From Tessaracoccus oleiagri (GTDB lineage: Bacteria > Actinomycetota > Actinomycetes > Propionibacteriales > Propionibacteriaceae), in assembly GCF_900103275.1 (NCBI RefSeq), contig NZ_FNGP01000005.1:124001-188000 (forward strand): DNA of 64,000 nt, given 5' to 3'. A program made the translations under genes and the position numbers. The notes under the pieces were generated by a model that worked only from the letters and a program-made list of their open reading frames with translations, did not search any database and had not been told where the DNA came from. This document shows, piece by piece, positions 16,123 through 24,531 of this stretch (positions are counted from its first letter, which is position 1; the number at the start of each line of letters is the position of its first letter).

Positions 16123-16896
16123 ATGCAGTTCGCGAAGGACTTCGCCCGCGGCTTCTCGTTCTTCGCCGCCGGCGTGGCCACGTGGGCGCGGCGGCCGAAG
16201 CTCATGTTGCTGGGCGCCCTGCCGGCGGTGATCGTCAGCGCGCTGATGTTCCTGCTGATCTGGTGGTCGATCTCGAACACCTACGAGTGGGCCACCGCGC
16301 TCACCGGCTTCGCCGACCCCTGGTCCGACCTGCTTCGGGAGGGGCTCCGGATCACCCTGGGACTCGCCCTGGCCATCGCCATCATCGTGTTCTGCATCGT
16401 CAGCTTCGTGACCGTCACCCTCCTCGTCGGCAGCCCGTTCTACGAACAGATCTGGAGGACGACCGAGCAGTCCCTGGGCGGCATCGGCGGCGAGGTGCAA
16501 CTCCGCCTGACCGAGCAGGTGCGCAAGGGCGTCGGCGACGCGGCACGCACCCTGCGCATGGCGCTCGCCACCTCCGCCGTCGCGGTGCTGATCGGGCTCA
16601 TCCCCGTGGTGGGCAGCGTGGCGGCGGCGGTGTTCGTCGCCGTCCGGGGTTCCAGGGCGCTCGCGGTGGAGCTGACCGGCTTCGCCGCCGACGCCCGCGG
16701 TTGGAGCTTCGACGAGCGGAAGCGGGCCCTCGACGGGCGGCCGCTCATGACCCTGGGTTTCGCCTTCCCCTGCTACCTCGCGTCGATCGTGCCCGGCGGT
16801 GCCGTCCTCGCGATGCCCTCGGCCGTCGTCGCCGGCACGCTGTGCGTGCGCGACCTCGCGTCCAGCCAGCGGCGCGACGAGCGGCCCATTGTCTGA
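16123..16896 (+). CDS. EI24/CysZ-like membrane protein
   Basis: Integral membrane protein of 257 aa with four to six hydrophobic helices. The pattern FARGFSFFAAGVATWARRPKLMLLGALPAVIVS at the start, VGSPFYEQIWRTTE after the third segment and LIGLIPVVGSVAAAVFV is typical of the EI24 family, which includes the sulfate permease CysZ. With metX directly downstream and metY nearby, a role in sulfur supply is an attractive inference, but many actinobacterial EI24 proteins have no assigned substrate. I chose the ATG at 16123; an upstream ATG at 16093 would overlap the YbjN gene and is not supported by a ribosome binding site. Confidence 0.75.
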   Translation: MQFAKDFARGFSFFAAGVATWARRPKLMLLGALPAVIVSALMFLLIWWSISNTYEWATALTGFADPWSDLLREGLRITLGLALAIAIIVFCIVSFVTVTLLVGSPFYEQIWRTTEQSLGGIGGEVQLRLTEQVRKGVGDAARTLRMALATSAVAVLIGLIPVVGSVAAAVFVAVRGSRALAVELTGFAADARGWSFDERKRALDGRPLMTLGFAFPCYLASIVPGGAVLAMPSAVVAGTLCVRDLASSQRRDERPIV

Positions 16897-16903
16897 GACC
16901 CGC

Positions 16904-16909
16904 GATAAT
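16904..16909 (+). promoter_or_regulatory. -10 element of a leaderless metX transcript
   Basis: GATAAT is followed by six bases and then the GTG start of metX. No ribosome binding site can be found in front of the GTG, and transcription from this element would begin at or next to the start codon. Confidence 0.55.
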
Positions 16910-16915
16910 GGTCCG

Positions 16916-18034
16916 GTGCATTGGACCGTCGAGACCCAGACCGCGAGACTCTTCGACGACTCCCGGCCGCTGGTCACCTCGTCGGGGGGCGTGCTGCACG
17001 AGGTCGACGTCGCCTTTGAGACCTACGGCGAGCTCAACTCCGACCGTTCGAACGCCGTCTACATCTGCCACGCGCTGACCGGCGACGCCCACGCGGCCGG
17101 GTACCACGCGGGCGCGTCGCGGCCCGGCTGGTGGGACAACCTCATCGGCCCCGGCAAACCCGTCGACACCGACCGCTGGTTCGTCGTCGCCTCCAACCTC
17201 CTGGGCGGCTGCAGCGGCACCACCGGCCCGTCGTCCACCAACCCGGCCACCGGCAAGCCCTACGGGCTCGACTTCCCGCTGCTGTCGGTGTCGGACTTCG
17301 TCGCGGTCCACCGACGGTTGGGTGAGCACCTCGGCATCGAGACGTGGGCCGCGGCCGTCGGCGGTTCGCTCGGCGGCATGCAGGTGCTCGACTGGGCGCT
17401 GTCGCACCCCCAGGACCTGCGCAACGCGGTGATCGTGGCGGCGTCGTCGCGCCTCACCGCCCAGAACATCGCCTTCTCCGCGGTGGGCCGGCACGCGATC
17501 ATGCGCGACTCGCAGTTCCACGACGGCAGGTTCCACGAGCACGGCACCTCGCCGGACCGGGGGTTGTCCGTCGCCCGGATGATGGCGCACATCACCTACC
17601 TGTCCGAGGAGGCGTTCGCGGAGAAGTTCGGCCGCCAGGCGCAGTCGCGCGAACTGACGCGCAACTTCGGCGTCGACTTCGCGGTGGAGAGCTACCTCGA
17701 GTACCAGGGGCAGCGGTTCCTGTCGCGGTTCGACGCCCTGAGCTACCTGTACCTGTCGCGCGCGATGGACTACTTCGACGTGTTCGCCGACCCCGACGCC
17801 CTCGCCCTCGTCACGGAGGACCCGGTGAACTTCCTCGTGATGAGCTTCGACTCCGACTGGCGGTACTCGACCAAGGACTCGCGACGCATCGTCCGCCACC
17901 TGGAGGGTGCGCGGCTCCCCACGACCTTCCGGGAGATCCCGTCCCCCTGGGGCCACGACTCCTTCCTGCTCGAGATCGAGCCCTACCACGCCACGATCCG
18001 CGCGTTCCTCGACCGCGCCTGGGAGCGCCGATGA
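16916..18034 (+). CDS. metX: Homoserine O-acetyltransferase
   Basis: Alpha/beta-hydrolase-fold enzyme of 372 aa that acetylates homoserine with acetyl-CoA, committing it to methionine synthesis. Visible residues: CHALTGDAHAAG (oxyanion region), the nucleophile elbow GGSLGGMQVLDWAL with Ser at about 151, and the acid and base in FDSDWRYS and PWGHDSF near the C-terminus. The GTG at 16916 (VHWTVETQTARLF) was chosen; the longer frame upstream lies inside the EI24 gene. The gene appears leaderless. Its stop overlaps the metW start as ATGA. MetY, which uses the product, is encoded divergently about 1.5 kb upstream. Confidence 0.94.
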   Translation: MHWTVETQTARLFDDSRPLVTSSGGVLHEVDVAFETYGELNSDRSNAVYICHALTGDAHAAGYHAGASRPGWWDNLIGPGKPVDTDRWFVVASNLLGGCSGTTGPSSTNPATGKPYGLDFPLLSVSDFVAVHRRLGEHLGIETWAAAVGGSLGGMQVLDWALSHPQDLRNAVIVAASSRLTAQNIAFSAVGRHAIMRDSQFHDGRFHEHGTSPDRGLSVARMMAHITYLSEEAFAEKFGRQAQSRELTRNFGVDFAVESYLEYQGQRFLSRFDALSYLYLSRAMDYFDVFADPDALALVTEDPVNFLVMSFDSDWRYSTKDSRRIVRHLEGARLPTTFREIPSPWGHDSFLLEIEPYHATIRAFLDRAWERR

Positions 18035-18627
18035 ACGCCCGCGCCGACTACGACCTGATCACCCAGCTCGTCCCGGAGCGGTCCCGCGTGCTCGACCTGG
18101 GCTGCGGCGACGGCGAACTGCTGCGGCGGCTGATGGACAAGGGCTGCACCGGCACCGGGGTGGAGATCGAGCCCGACCAGGTGCTCAAGGCCATCCGGAG
18201 CGGCGTGAGCGTCATCGAACTCGACATCGACCACCAGCTCGACGAGTTCGGCGACGACTCCTACGACGTCGTCATCCTGTCGCGCACCCTGCAGGCCGTG
18301 CACAAGCCCATGGAGGTCCTGGCGCAGATCCGCCGGATCGCGGTGCACGCCGTGGTCTCGATGCCGAACTTCGTGCAGTGGCGCAACCGCCTCCGCCTGC
18401 TGCGCGGCCGCATGCCGATCTCGGAGGACCTGCCCTTCGAGTGGTTCGACACCCCGAACCTGCACTACACGTCCATCAAGGACCTCGAGCCGCTCTTCGC
18501 CACGATGGGGTTCAAGATCGACCGGCGCATCCCGCTCGACGCCAAGGGCCACGCCCACCGCGCGGGAAACCTGGGCGCGAACCTGCTGGCCAGCTCAGCC
18601 CTCTACCTGCTCCACGCCGACCGCTGA
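18031..18627 (+). CDS. metW: MetW methyltransferase-like methionine biosynthesis protein
   Basis: Protein of 198 aa with a class I SAM-methyltransferase fold. Motif I is VLDLGCGDGELLRRLMDKG, and the MetW hallmarks VEIEPDQVLKAIRSGVSVIELDID, LSRTLQAVHKP and MPNFVQWRNRLRLLRGRMPISEDLPFEWFDTPN are all present. MetW accompanies MetX in many bacteria and is thought to support homoserine acetyltransferase activity. The start overlaps the metX stop by four bases, confirming a metXW operon. Its 3' end overlaps the convergent exonuclease gene by about 33 bp, so no terminator lies between them. Confidence 0.92.
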   Translation: MNARADYDLITQLVPERSRVLDLGCGDGELLRRLMDKGCTGTGVEIEPDQVLKAIRSGVSVIELDIDHQLDEFGDDSYDVVILSRTLQAVHKPMEVLAQIRRIAVHAVVSMPNFVQWRNRLRLLRGRMPISEDLPFEWFDTPNLHYTSIKDLEPLFATMGFKIDRRIPLDAKGHAHRAGNLGANLLASSALYLLHADR

Positions 18628-19512
18628 CACGGTCTCGGCGAGCCGCTTCAGCGAGCCCCCCAGCGACAGCCGGCCGGTGAGCTCCTCCACGGCATCCCAG
18701 TCGACCGGGCGCCGCTCGAGCGACGGCAGGGCCAGCGTCGGGACCGCGGTCACGACCCTGTGCGCCCTCACCAGGTAGTCGGGGTCCGCGAGCAGATTGC
18801 GCCGGATGGCGGGCTTCATCGTCGACGAGGGGTCCGCGGCCGCGGCCACCATGGCCTCGAGGCTCTCGTACTCCGCGACGAGCGAGGCTGCGGTCTTCTC
18901 GCCGATCCCCTTGACGCCGGGCAACCCGTCGGACACATCGCCGCGGAGGACCGAGAAGTCGACGTAGCGGCCGGGGGTGAGCCCGTACTTCTGCGCCAGG
19001 AGTTCCGGGGTGACGAGCTCGTGGTTCGCGACCGAGCGCGCGACGTAGACCACGCTGGTGGTGTCGTCCGCCAGCTGGAACAGGTCCCGGTCGCCGGTGA
19101 CGACGAGGCAGGTCCCGTCGTGCTGCGCCGCGAGGGAGGCGAGCACGTCGTCGGCCTCGTGGTCGGCCACGCCGACGATGGGCAGCCCCACCGCCTCGAG
19201 CGCCTCCCGGACCCACGGCACCTGGCGCTCGAGGTCGTCCTCGACGGTCTCGCCACCGGCGGTGTCGAGCCGGTGGGTCTTGTAGCTGGGGACGAGCTCC
19301 ACCCGCCAGCCGGGCCGCCAGTCGTCGTCCCAGGCGCAGGCGAGGACGCCGGGGGAGTACTGGGTGACGAGCCGGCTGATGAAGTCGCACGTGCCGCGGA
19401 CCGCGTTGACCGGGTGCCCCTCGGGCGACACGAACGTCGTCGGGACGCCGAAGTAGGCGCGGAAGTAGAGGTACGAGGTGTCGAACGCCATGAGTGTGGT
19501 CACGCCCGACAT
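18595..19512 (-). CDS. 5'-3' exonuclease (PolA N-terminal-like flap nuclease)
   Basis: Stand-alone 5'-nuclease of about 305 aa, related to the N-terminal domain of DNA polymerase I and to FEN-type enzymes. The opening MAFDTSYLYFRAYFG carries the first metal-binding aspartate, VPSYKTHR the helical-arch lysines, ADHEADDVLASLAAQ and VVTGDRDLFQLADD the acidic metal cluster, and SDGLPGVKGIGEKTAASLV the helix-three-turn DNA-binding motif. Such proteins remove RNA primers and flaps. I used the ATG at 19512; an in-frame ATG at 19491 (MAFDTSY) is equally possible, and neither has a clear ribosome binding site. It diverges from lnt. Confidence 0.88.
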   Translation of the reverse strand: MSGVTTLMAFDTSYLYFRAYFGVPTTFVSPEGHPVNAVRGTCDFISRLVTQYSPGVLACAWDDDWRPGWRVELVPSYKTHRLDTAGGETVEDDLERQVPWVREALEAVGLPIVGVADHEADDVLASLAAQHDGTCLVVTGDRDLFQLADDTTSVVYVARSVANHELVTPELLAQKYGLTPGRYVDFSVLRGDVSDGLPGVKGIGEKTAASLVAEYESLEAMVAAAADPSSTMKPAIRRNLLADPDYLVRAHRVVTAVPTLALPSLERRPVDWDAVEELTGRLSLGGSLKRLAETVSAVGVEQVEG

Positions 19513-19549
19513 ACTGGCACAGCCGCGGGGACCCCGCGGGAGGGCCGGG

Positions 19550-19555
19550 TAGGCT
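19550..19555 (+). promoter_or_regulatory. -10 element of a leaderless lnt transcript
   Basis: TAGGCT followed by six bases and the GTG start of lnt, with no ribosome binding site. Transcription would start at or beside the GTG. Confidence 0.55.
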
Positions 19556-19561
19556 TCCCCC

Positions 19562-21124
19562 GTGACCCGACGCCCTGACCTGCCGCGCTGGTTGTCCGCC
19601 CTGCTCGCCGTGGTCGTGGGGCTCCTGATCGGTCTCGGCCAGCCCCCCATGGGGCTCTGGCCGGCGACGCTGGTCGGCATCGCCGGGTTCACGTGGCTCA
19701 CGTCCCGGCGGCGCAAGCGCGCCGCGGCCCTCTACGGGTTCCTCTCAGGCATCGCGATGAACACCCTGACGATCTCGTGGATCGGCGTCCTCGGCGCCGG
19801 CGTGGCGGTGGGGCTGATCGTCTTCACGTCGCTGTGGTACGCCCTCGCGGGGCTGGTCATCTCACGGGTGAGCCGGCTGCGGCTCTGGCCCTTGTGGGTG
19901 GCGGCCACGTGGGTGGGCATCGAGTTCGCGAGCGGCAACGTCCCGTTCGGCGGCTTCTCGTGGACGCGCCTCGCCTTCACCACCACGGACCAGCCGCTCA
20001 GCGGGTACCTCCGCTTCGTGGGCGCCGCCGGCGTGTCCCTGCTCGTCGCGCTGGTGGCGCAGTGGCTCCTGCTCCTGCTCGAGCGCCGGTCGCGCGTCCG
20101 GGCGGCCGTCGCGATCGGGGTGGCGTTCGTCGTCGGAGGGCTCCTGCTGCTCATCCCGCCCCCGCCCGCGCAGCAGACGGTGCAGGTGGCGGTCGTGCAG
20201 CCCAACGTCAACCGGCACGAGTACGGCACCGCCGCCTATCCGCGGGCCGTCACGAACAACGCCCTCAGCTCCACGGTGCTGGCGCTGGCGCAGGCGCGCA
20301 CCGAGGGGCGGGCACTGGACTTCGTCGTCTGGCCCGAGAGCGCGACGGACCACGACCCGTACCTCGACGCGACGGCCCGCACCCAGGTGGACCTTGCCGC
20401 CCGGCTCGCGGGGGTGCCGATCCTGGTCGGGGCCGTGACGCTGCCGACGGACCTGCCTGACAGCCGGCAGACCAGCGGCATCTGGTGGGACCCCGAGCGG
20501 GGGCCCGGCGACGTCTACCACAAGCGCAACCTCGTCCCGTTCGGCGAGTGGATCCCGTTCCGCGACTTCCTGTTGCCGAGGCTGCCCATCCTCGAGCAGA
20601 TCGGACGGCAGGGGATCCCGGGGGAGGAGGCCGGCGTCGTGGAGGCCCCGACGGAGCGCTACCCGTCGCTGCTCGTCGGCGACGTGATCTGCTTCGAACT
20701 CGCCTACGACGACACCGTCTACGACACGGTGCGCGGGGGCGCGCAGGTACTGGTGTCGCAGTCGAACGAGAACACGTACTCGGGCACGTTCCAGATCGCC
20801 CAGCAGTGGAACATGAACCGGATCCGCGCGAAGGAACTGGGTCGCGAGTTCGTCGTGTCCACGCTCAATTCCGTGAGCGGCTACGTCGACGCCCGCGGCG
20901 GCGAGCACGCGCCGACCGCCGAGTTCACGGGCGCGGCCCGGATCATCGAGACCCCGCTGCGGTACCGCGTGAGCCCGGCCGTCACGGTCGGCCCGATCGT
21001 CTCCCGCGCCGCGCTGGTCGTAGCCGCGGCGGCATTCGTCGTGGCCCTGGTGGCCCCGCGCCACGGCAGCCGCGCGGGTAAGCTTGGGTGGACCAACCGA
21101 GAAGGGGATACCAATGGCGACTGA
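19562..21124 (+). CDS. lnt: Apolipoprotein N-acyltransferase
   Basis: Membrane enzyme of 520 aa that adds the third acyl chain to lipoproteins. The N-terminal half (to about residue 198) has six or more membrane helices; the C-terminal half is a nitrilase-like domain with the Glu-Lys-Cys triad visible as VVWPES (E259), VYHKRNLVPFGEW (K321) and DVICFEL (C377). A final hydrophobic helix closes the domain. In mycobacteria Lnt is fused to or encoded next to the polyprenol-phosphate mannose synthase Ppm1; here ppm follows and overlaps by 11 bp. Leaderless translation from GTG 19562 is likely. Confidence 0.93.
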   Translation: MTRRPDLPRWLSALLAVVVGLLIGLGQPPMGLWPATLVGIAGFTWLTSRRRKRAAALYGFLSGIAMNTLTISWIGVLGAGVAVGLIVFTSLWYALAGLVISRVSRLRLWPLWVAATWVGIEFASGNVPFGGFSWTRLAFTTTDQPLSGYLRFVGAAGVSLLVALVAQWLLLLLERRSRVRAAVAIGVAFVVGGLLLLIPPPPAQQTVQVAVVQPNVNRHEYGTAAYPRAVTNNALSSTVLALAQARTEGRALDFVVWPESATDHDPYLDATARTQVDLAARLAGVPILVGAVTLPTDLPDSRQTSGIWWDPERGPGDVYHKRNLVPFGEWIPFRDFLLPRLPILEQIGRQGIPGEEAGVVEAPTERYPSLLVGDVICFELAYDDTVYDTVRGGAQVLVSQSNENTYSGTFQIAQQWNMNRIRAKELGREFVVSTLNSVSGYVDARGGEHAPTAEFTGAARIIETPLRYRVSPAVTVGPIVSRAALVVAAAAFVVALVAPRHGSRAGKLGWTNREGDTNGD

Positions 21125-21875
21125 CCTGTCCGCGCTGGGCGACGTGCTGGTGATCATTCCGACCTACAACGAGTCGCAGAACATCGAGTCGATCACCAAC
21201 CGGCTTCGCAAGGCCGTCCCGGACGCGCACGTGCTGATCGCCGACGACAACTCGCCCGACGGCACCGGACAGATCGCCGACCGGCTCGCCGAGACCGACG
21301 ACCACGTCCACGTCATGCACCGCACCGGCAAGCAGGGCCTGGGCGCCGCCTACCTGGCCGGCTTCGACTGGGGACTGGAGCACGGCTACGGCGTGCTCGT
21401 CCAGCACGACGCCGACGGTTCCCACCAGCCCGAGCAGCTGCCGAGGCTGCTCGAGGCGCTGGCCAAGGGCGCGGACATGGCGAAGGGCTCCCGCTGGGTC
21501 CCCGGCGGTGCGGTCGTGAACTGGCCGAAGTCGCGCGAGTTCATCAGCCGCGGCGGGTCGCTGTGGACGCGGGCGTGGCTCGGGATCCCCGTGAAGGACG
21601 CCACCGGCGGGTTCAACGCGTTCAAGGCGGACACGCTGCGCGGGATCGACCTCGACGAGGTGGCGTCGGCCGGCTACTGCTTCCAGATAGACCTCGTGTG
21701 GCGCGCCATCAAGCACGGCTACAAGGTGGTTGAGGTCCCGATCGAGTTCGTCGAGCGTGAGTTCGGCGACTCCAAGATGAACCGCAACATCGTCATCGAG
21801 GCGCTCATCCGCACGACGTTGTGGGGCGTCCAGCACCGCATCGCCCAAGTGGGTCGGTTGTTGCGACGTGGCTGA
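21114..21875 (+). CDS. Polyprenol-phosphate mannosyltransferase (Ppm1/DPM1-like)
   Basis: GT2-family glycosyltransferase of 253 aa that transfers mannose from GDP-mannose to polyprenyl phosphate, providing the lipid donor for extracytoplasmic mannosylation. Signatures: VIIPTYNESQNIESI, IADDNSPDGTGQIAD, GLGAAYLAGFDWGLEHGYGVLVQHDADGSHQPEQLP, KGSRWVPGG and FVEREFGDSKMN. No C-terminal membrane helices are present, so it is the soluble/peripheral type. AAGGGGAT lies in front of the ATG at 21114. The gene sits inside an lnt-ppm-fxsA operon, the actinobacterial arrangement linking lipoprotein acylation and mannosylation. Confidence 0.92.
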   Translation: MATDLSALGDVLVIIPTYNESQNIESITNRLRKAVPDAHVLIADDNSPDGTGQIADRLAETDDHVHVMHRTGKQGLGAAYLAGFDWGLEHGYGVLVQHDADGSHQPEQLPRLLEALAKGADMAKGSRWVPGGAVVNWPKSREFISRGGSLWTRAWLGIPVKDATGGFNAFKADTLRGIDLDEVASAGYCFQIDLVWRAIKHGYKVVEVPIEFVEREFGDSKMNRNIVIEALIRTTLWGVQHRIAQVGRLLRRG

Positions 21876-22413
21876 GCGGGGGAGGGGACTCTCACCGTCG
21901 ACGATCCTCGCCCTGGTCGTCGCCCCATTCGTGCTGCTCGTCGTCCTTGAGGTCGCGGCGATCATCTGGGTCGCCGGCGAGATCGGCTGGTGGACGCTGC
22001 TGATCATGGCCGCGACGTCGGCGCTCGGCCTCGTCCTGTTCGCCCGCGAGGGCCGGAAGTCGATCGAGTCCGTCCAGCGGGCCGTGCTGACCGGTCACGG
22101 CGGCGGCCGCGAACTGGCGGACACCGGGCTCGTGGTGGCCGGCGCATCGCTCCTCCTGCTGCCCGGCTTCATCTCCGACCTGGTGGGGCTGCTCTTCCTG
22201 CTGCCCTTCACCCGCCCCCTTGTGCGTGGCGCGTTCGGCTGGTGGCTGGGGAAGATGGCGCGCCCGGTCGGTGGCGGGGCCCAGACGGTGTCGATAAGGG
22301 GCGACGTCGTGGCGGACGAGCCCGGCGGCGCCGGCCGGGACCCGATGGTGATCGAGGGAACAGTCGTCGACCACGACGAAGGAACGGAGAGCGACCATGG
22401 ACGCCAGCCCTGA
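21868..22413 (+). CDS. FxsA family membrane protein
   Basis: Cytoplasmic membrane protein of 181 aa. Four hydrophobic stretches are arranged as in FxsA: the first helix ILALVVAPFVLLVVLEVAAI, IGWWTLLIMAATSALGLVLFAREG, TGLVVAGASLLLLPGFISDLVGLLFLLPFTRP, then a soluble C-terminal tail of about 60 residues. E. coli FxsA affects phage F exclusion, but the normal function is unknown. The GTG at 21868 overlaps the ppm stop by eight bases, indicating translational coupling; the 3' end overlaps the GAF/ANTAR gene by 17 bp. Confidence 0.85.
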   Translation: MAERGRGLSPSTILALVVAPFVLLVVLEVAAIIWVAGEIGWWTLLIMAATSALGLVLFAREGRKSIESVQRAVLTGHGGGRELADTGLVVAGASLLLLPGFISDLVGLLFLLPFTRPLVRGAFGWWLGKMARPVGGGAQTVSIRGDVVADEPGGAGRDPMVIEGTVVDHDEGTESDHGRQP

Positions 22414-23128
22414 GGCACCGGCACCCGACGAGCCCGGCGCGCTGGTCCGCGTGGTCGCGCGGCTCAGCGATACCGCGGAACGACTGCGGCGGGACCACCG
22501 CCCGCTCGCGGAGGCCGTGGCGGACGCCACGCTGGACCTCGTCGACGGCGCCAAGTGGTGCACCATCACGGTCCAGGAATCGGGCCGGTTCCGCTCGCTG
22601 GTGAGCAGCGACGCCACCGCCGAACGACTCGACGAGTTCCAGATCGCCACCTCCGCGGGTCCATGCCTCGACGCCATCCGGCACCACCGGCCCTACGTCG
22701 TCGAGGACCTCACGAAGGAGGACCGGTGGCCCGAGTACGCGGCCGAGGCCAGCAGCCTGGGCGTCCGCAGCATCCTGGCCCGACCCCTGTACCTCTTCGA
22801 CGGCGAACGCACGGTGGCCGGCCTCAACGTCTACTCGGACGGGGTGGCCGCCTTCGGACCGGCCCCCTCCGACGAGGGCACGGTCGCCGCCACCTTCGCC
22901 GCGTTGGCCACCTCTCTGGCACTCAGCCAGCAGCGCACCGAGCAACTGGAGCGGGCGCTGGCCAGCAACCGGCAGATCGCCACGGCGCTCGGCATCCTCA
23001 TCGGGCGCCACTCCATCGAGCACGAGACCGCACTCAACCTCCTGCGCTGGGAGAGCCAGAAGCGCAACCGCAGGATCGTCGACATCGCCGAGGAGATCAT
23101 CGCCGCCGGCGACCTGTCACTCGACTGA
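22397..23128 (+). CDS. GAF and ANTAR domain antiterminator-type regulator
   Basis: Regulator of 243 aa. An N-terminal GAF sensor domain (about residues 25-175) includes IATSAGPCLDAIRHHRPYVVEDL and RSILARPLYLFDGERTVAGLNVYS. A C-terminal ANTAR domain (about residues 190-240) reads LASNRQIATALGILIGRHSIEHETALNLLR and IVDIAEEII. ANTAR proteins bind tandem RNA hairpins to prevent transcription termination, with the sensor domain controlling activity. It is the last gene of the lnt-ppm-fxsA operon, overlapping fxsA by 17 bp, with GGAACGGAGAG upstream. Its ligand and RNA targets are unknown. Confidence 0.88.
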   Translation: MDASPEAPAPDEPGALVRVVARLSDTAERLRRDHRPLAEAVADATLDLVDGAKWCTITVQESGRFRSLVSSDATAERLDEFQIATSAGPCLDAIRHHRPYVVEDLTKEDRWPEYAAEASSLGVRSILARPLYLFDGERTVAGLNVYSDGVAAFGPAPSDEGTVAATFAALATSLALSQQRTEQLERALASNRQIATALGILIGRHSIEHETALNLLRWESQKRNRRIVDIAEEIIAAGDLSLD

Positions 23129-23145
23129 AAAGGTGGCGAGTCCGC

Positions 23146-24336
23146 TCACGCGATGCGCGGCATGAGCGCGGCCGCCGGCTCCTGCGGCGGTGGTCCCTCC
23201 TCGTGCGTCATCGACAGGGCCACCTCGACCACGTCGCGGAAGTCGGCGCGCTCGGCGTACGCCCGGCGCTGCCAGTCGGCACCCGTGCCGTTCAGCAGCA
23301 GGTCCGCGACAACCGGAACGACGAGCCCCCACTCGCCGGTCTCCTCCAGCGCCTCGCCGACGTGGTCGAGGAACCGCGCCACGACCTCCTCCGCCGGGCG
23401 CTCCGCCCCGCTCCTGGGATCCATGAGCTGTCCCGCCAGGCCGTCGTGTGCAGCCCGCCAGCTCCAGGCCCGCAACTCGGCCGCCCCTACCGGAGGGGCC
23501 GGCTCACCCGCGCGCCACTGGTTGGCCGCGGTCTCCACCAAGGCCCGCACCAGCGTGGCGAGCGCCGCCGCACCCCGGGGATCGAGACAGACGTCGGCCA
23601 CGCGCACCTCGACCGTCGGGTAGTGCTCGGAGAGGCGCGCGTCGTAGTGGAGCATCTCCCGGTCCAGTGCTGCGCCCGAGCGGATCATGGCCTCGGCCCT
23701 GCGCTGGTAGGCGGCGATCGAGCCGTAGGGCTCGCAGGGCCCAGCGGTGGGCCAACGGCACCAGCTCTGGTAGCGATAGCTGGCGAACGACGAGTCGGTG
23801 CCGTTCCAGTACGGCGAGTTCGCGCTCATGGCCAGGAGTACGGGAAGCCATACCCGGCTCCGGTCGAGCACGTGGATACCCTCGTCGTCGGAGTCCACCT
23901 CGACGTGGATGTGGAAGCCACAGCTCAACTGCTCGCGGGCGAGGAGGCCGTACCTGCTCCCGATGGCCCGATGGCGCGGGTCAGTGGTGACGTGCGGCTG
24001 CTGCGAGGAGAGCGGCGAGGCGAGCGCCACCACCCGTGCCCCCCACTCGGTCGCCGCAGCGTCGGCCAGTTGACGGCCGCGACGAATCGCCTCCAGTTGC
24101 TCGTTGAACGTGTCCACCGGGGGACCGACGACCTTCAGTTGCTCCTGGTGCAGCCCCGTCACCAGGACGTGGTCCGAAGGCATCGGCCATTCGGTGCGGG
24201 TGGTCTCCACGGTGTGGATGAGACGGGAGGGACGATCCTCCATATGGGTGGACACGACCTCCTGCGCGATCGGGTAGGGCACGAGCGTGTGCGCCTTCAC
24301 GATGAGGAGTTCCTCCTCGACACCGAATGACCTCAT
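23146..24336 (-). CDS. YbdK-type carboxylate-amine ligase (GCS2 family)
   Basis: ATP-grasp-like enzyme of 396 aa in the glutamate-cysteine ligase 2 (YbdK) family, which forms gamma-glutamyl or similar amide bonds. Motifs: the opening MRSFGVEEELLIV, LHQEQLKVVGPPVDTFNEQL, GFHIHVEVDS, SANSPYWNGTDSSFASYR and VEVRVADVCLDP. The ATG at 24336 has GGAGGTGA eight bases upstream; the frame continues upstream without a better start. In bacteria lacking glutathione the physiological product is uncertain. A long U-tailed hairpin read on this strand lies in the leader at 24397-24459. It converges on the GAF/ANTAR gene with an 17-bp gap. Confidence 0.85.
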   Translation of the reverse strand: MRSFGVEEELLIVKAHTLVPYPIAQEVVSTHMEDRPSRLIHTVETTRTEWPMPSDHVLVTGLHQEQLKVVGPPVDTFNEQLEAIRRGRQLADAAATEWGARVVALASPLSSQQPHVTTDPRHRAIGSRYGLLAREQLSCGFHIHVEVDSDDEGIHVLDRSRVWLPVLLAMSANSPYWNGTDSSFASYRYQSWCRWPTAGPCEPYGSIAAYQRRAEAMIRSGAALDREMLHYDARLSEHYPTVEVRVADVCLDPRGAAALATLVRALVETAANQWRAGEPAPPVGAAELRAWSWRAAHDGLAGQLMDPRSGAERPAEEVVARFLDHVGEALEETGEWGLVVPVVADLLLNGTGADWQRRAYAERADFRDVVEVALSMTHEEGPPPQEPAAALMPRIA

Positions 24337-24396
24337 GACTCGTTCACCTCCATGCGGCGCCGCCGCCGAACACTGATTCGGGAACGGCGGGAGGTG

Positions 24397-24459
24397 AAAC
24401 AAAAAGAGAGTCGCTCGCTGCTCCACCACCCGCCGGTGGTTGAGCCAGCTTCTCGACTC
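24397..24459 (-). terminator. U-tailed composite hairpin between rbpA and ybdK
   Basis: Read on the minus strand, GAGTCG (24459-24454) pairs with CGACTC (24413-24408); inside it GCTC pairs with GAGC and ACCACC with GGTGGT at the tip. A T-rich run (TCTTTTTGTTT) follows directly. This is the only clear intrinsic terminator with a U-tract that I see in the window. It lies 60 bp before ybdK, so it could end the rbpA transcript or attenuate ybdK. Confidence 0.72.
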
Positions 24460-24531
24460 TGATCGGAGGCTACACCGCGACGGTGGCGTTCGGCACCGAT
24501 CTCGGGACAGCAGCTTGTGGTGGGACGACAA

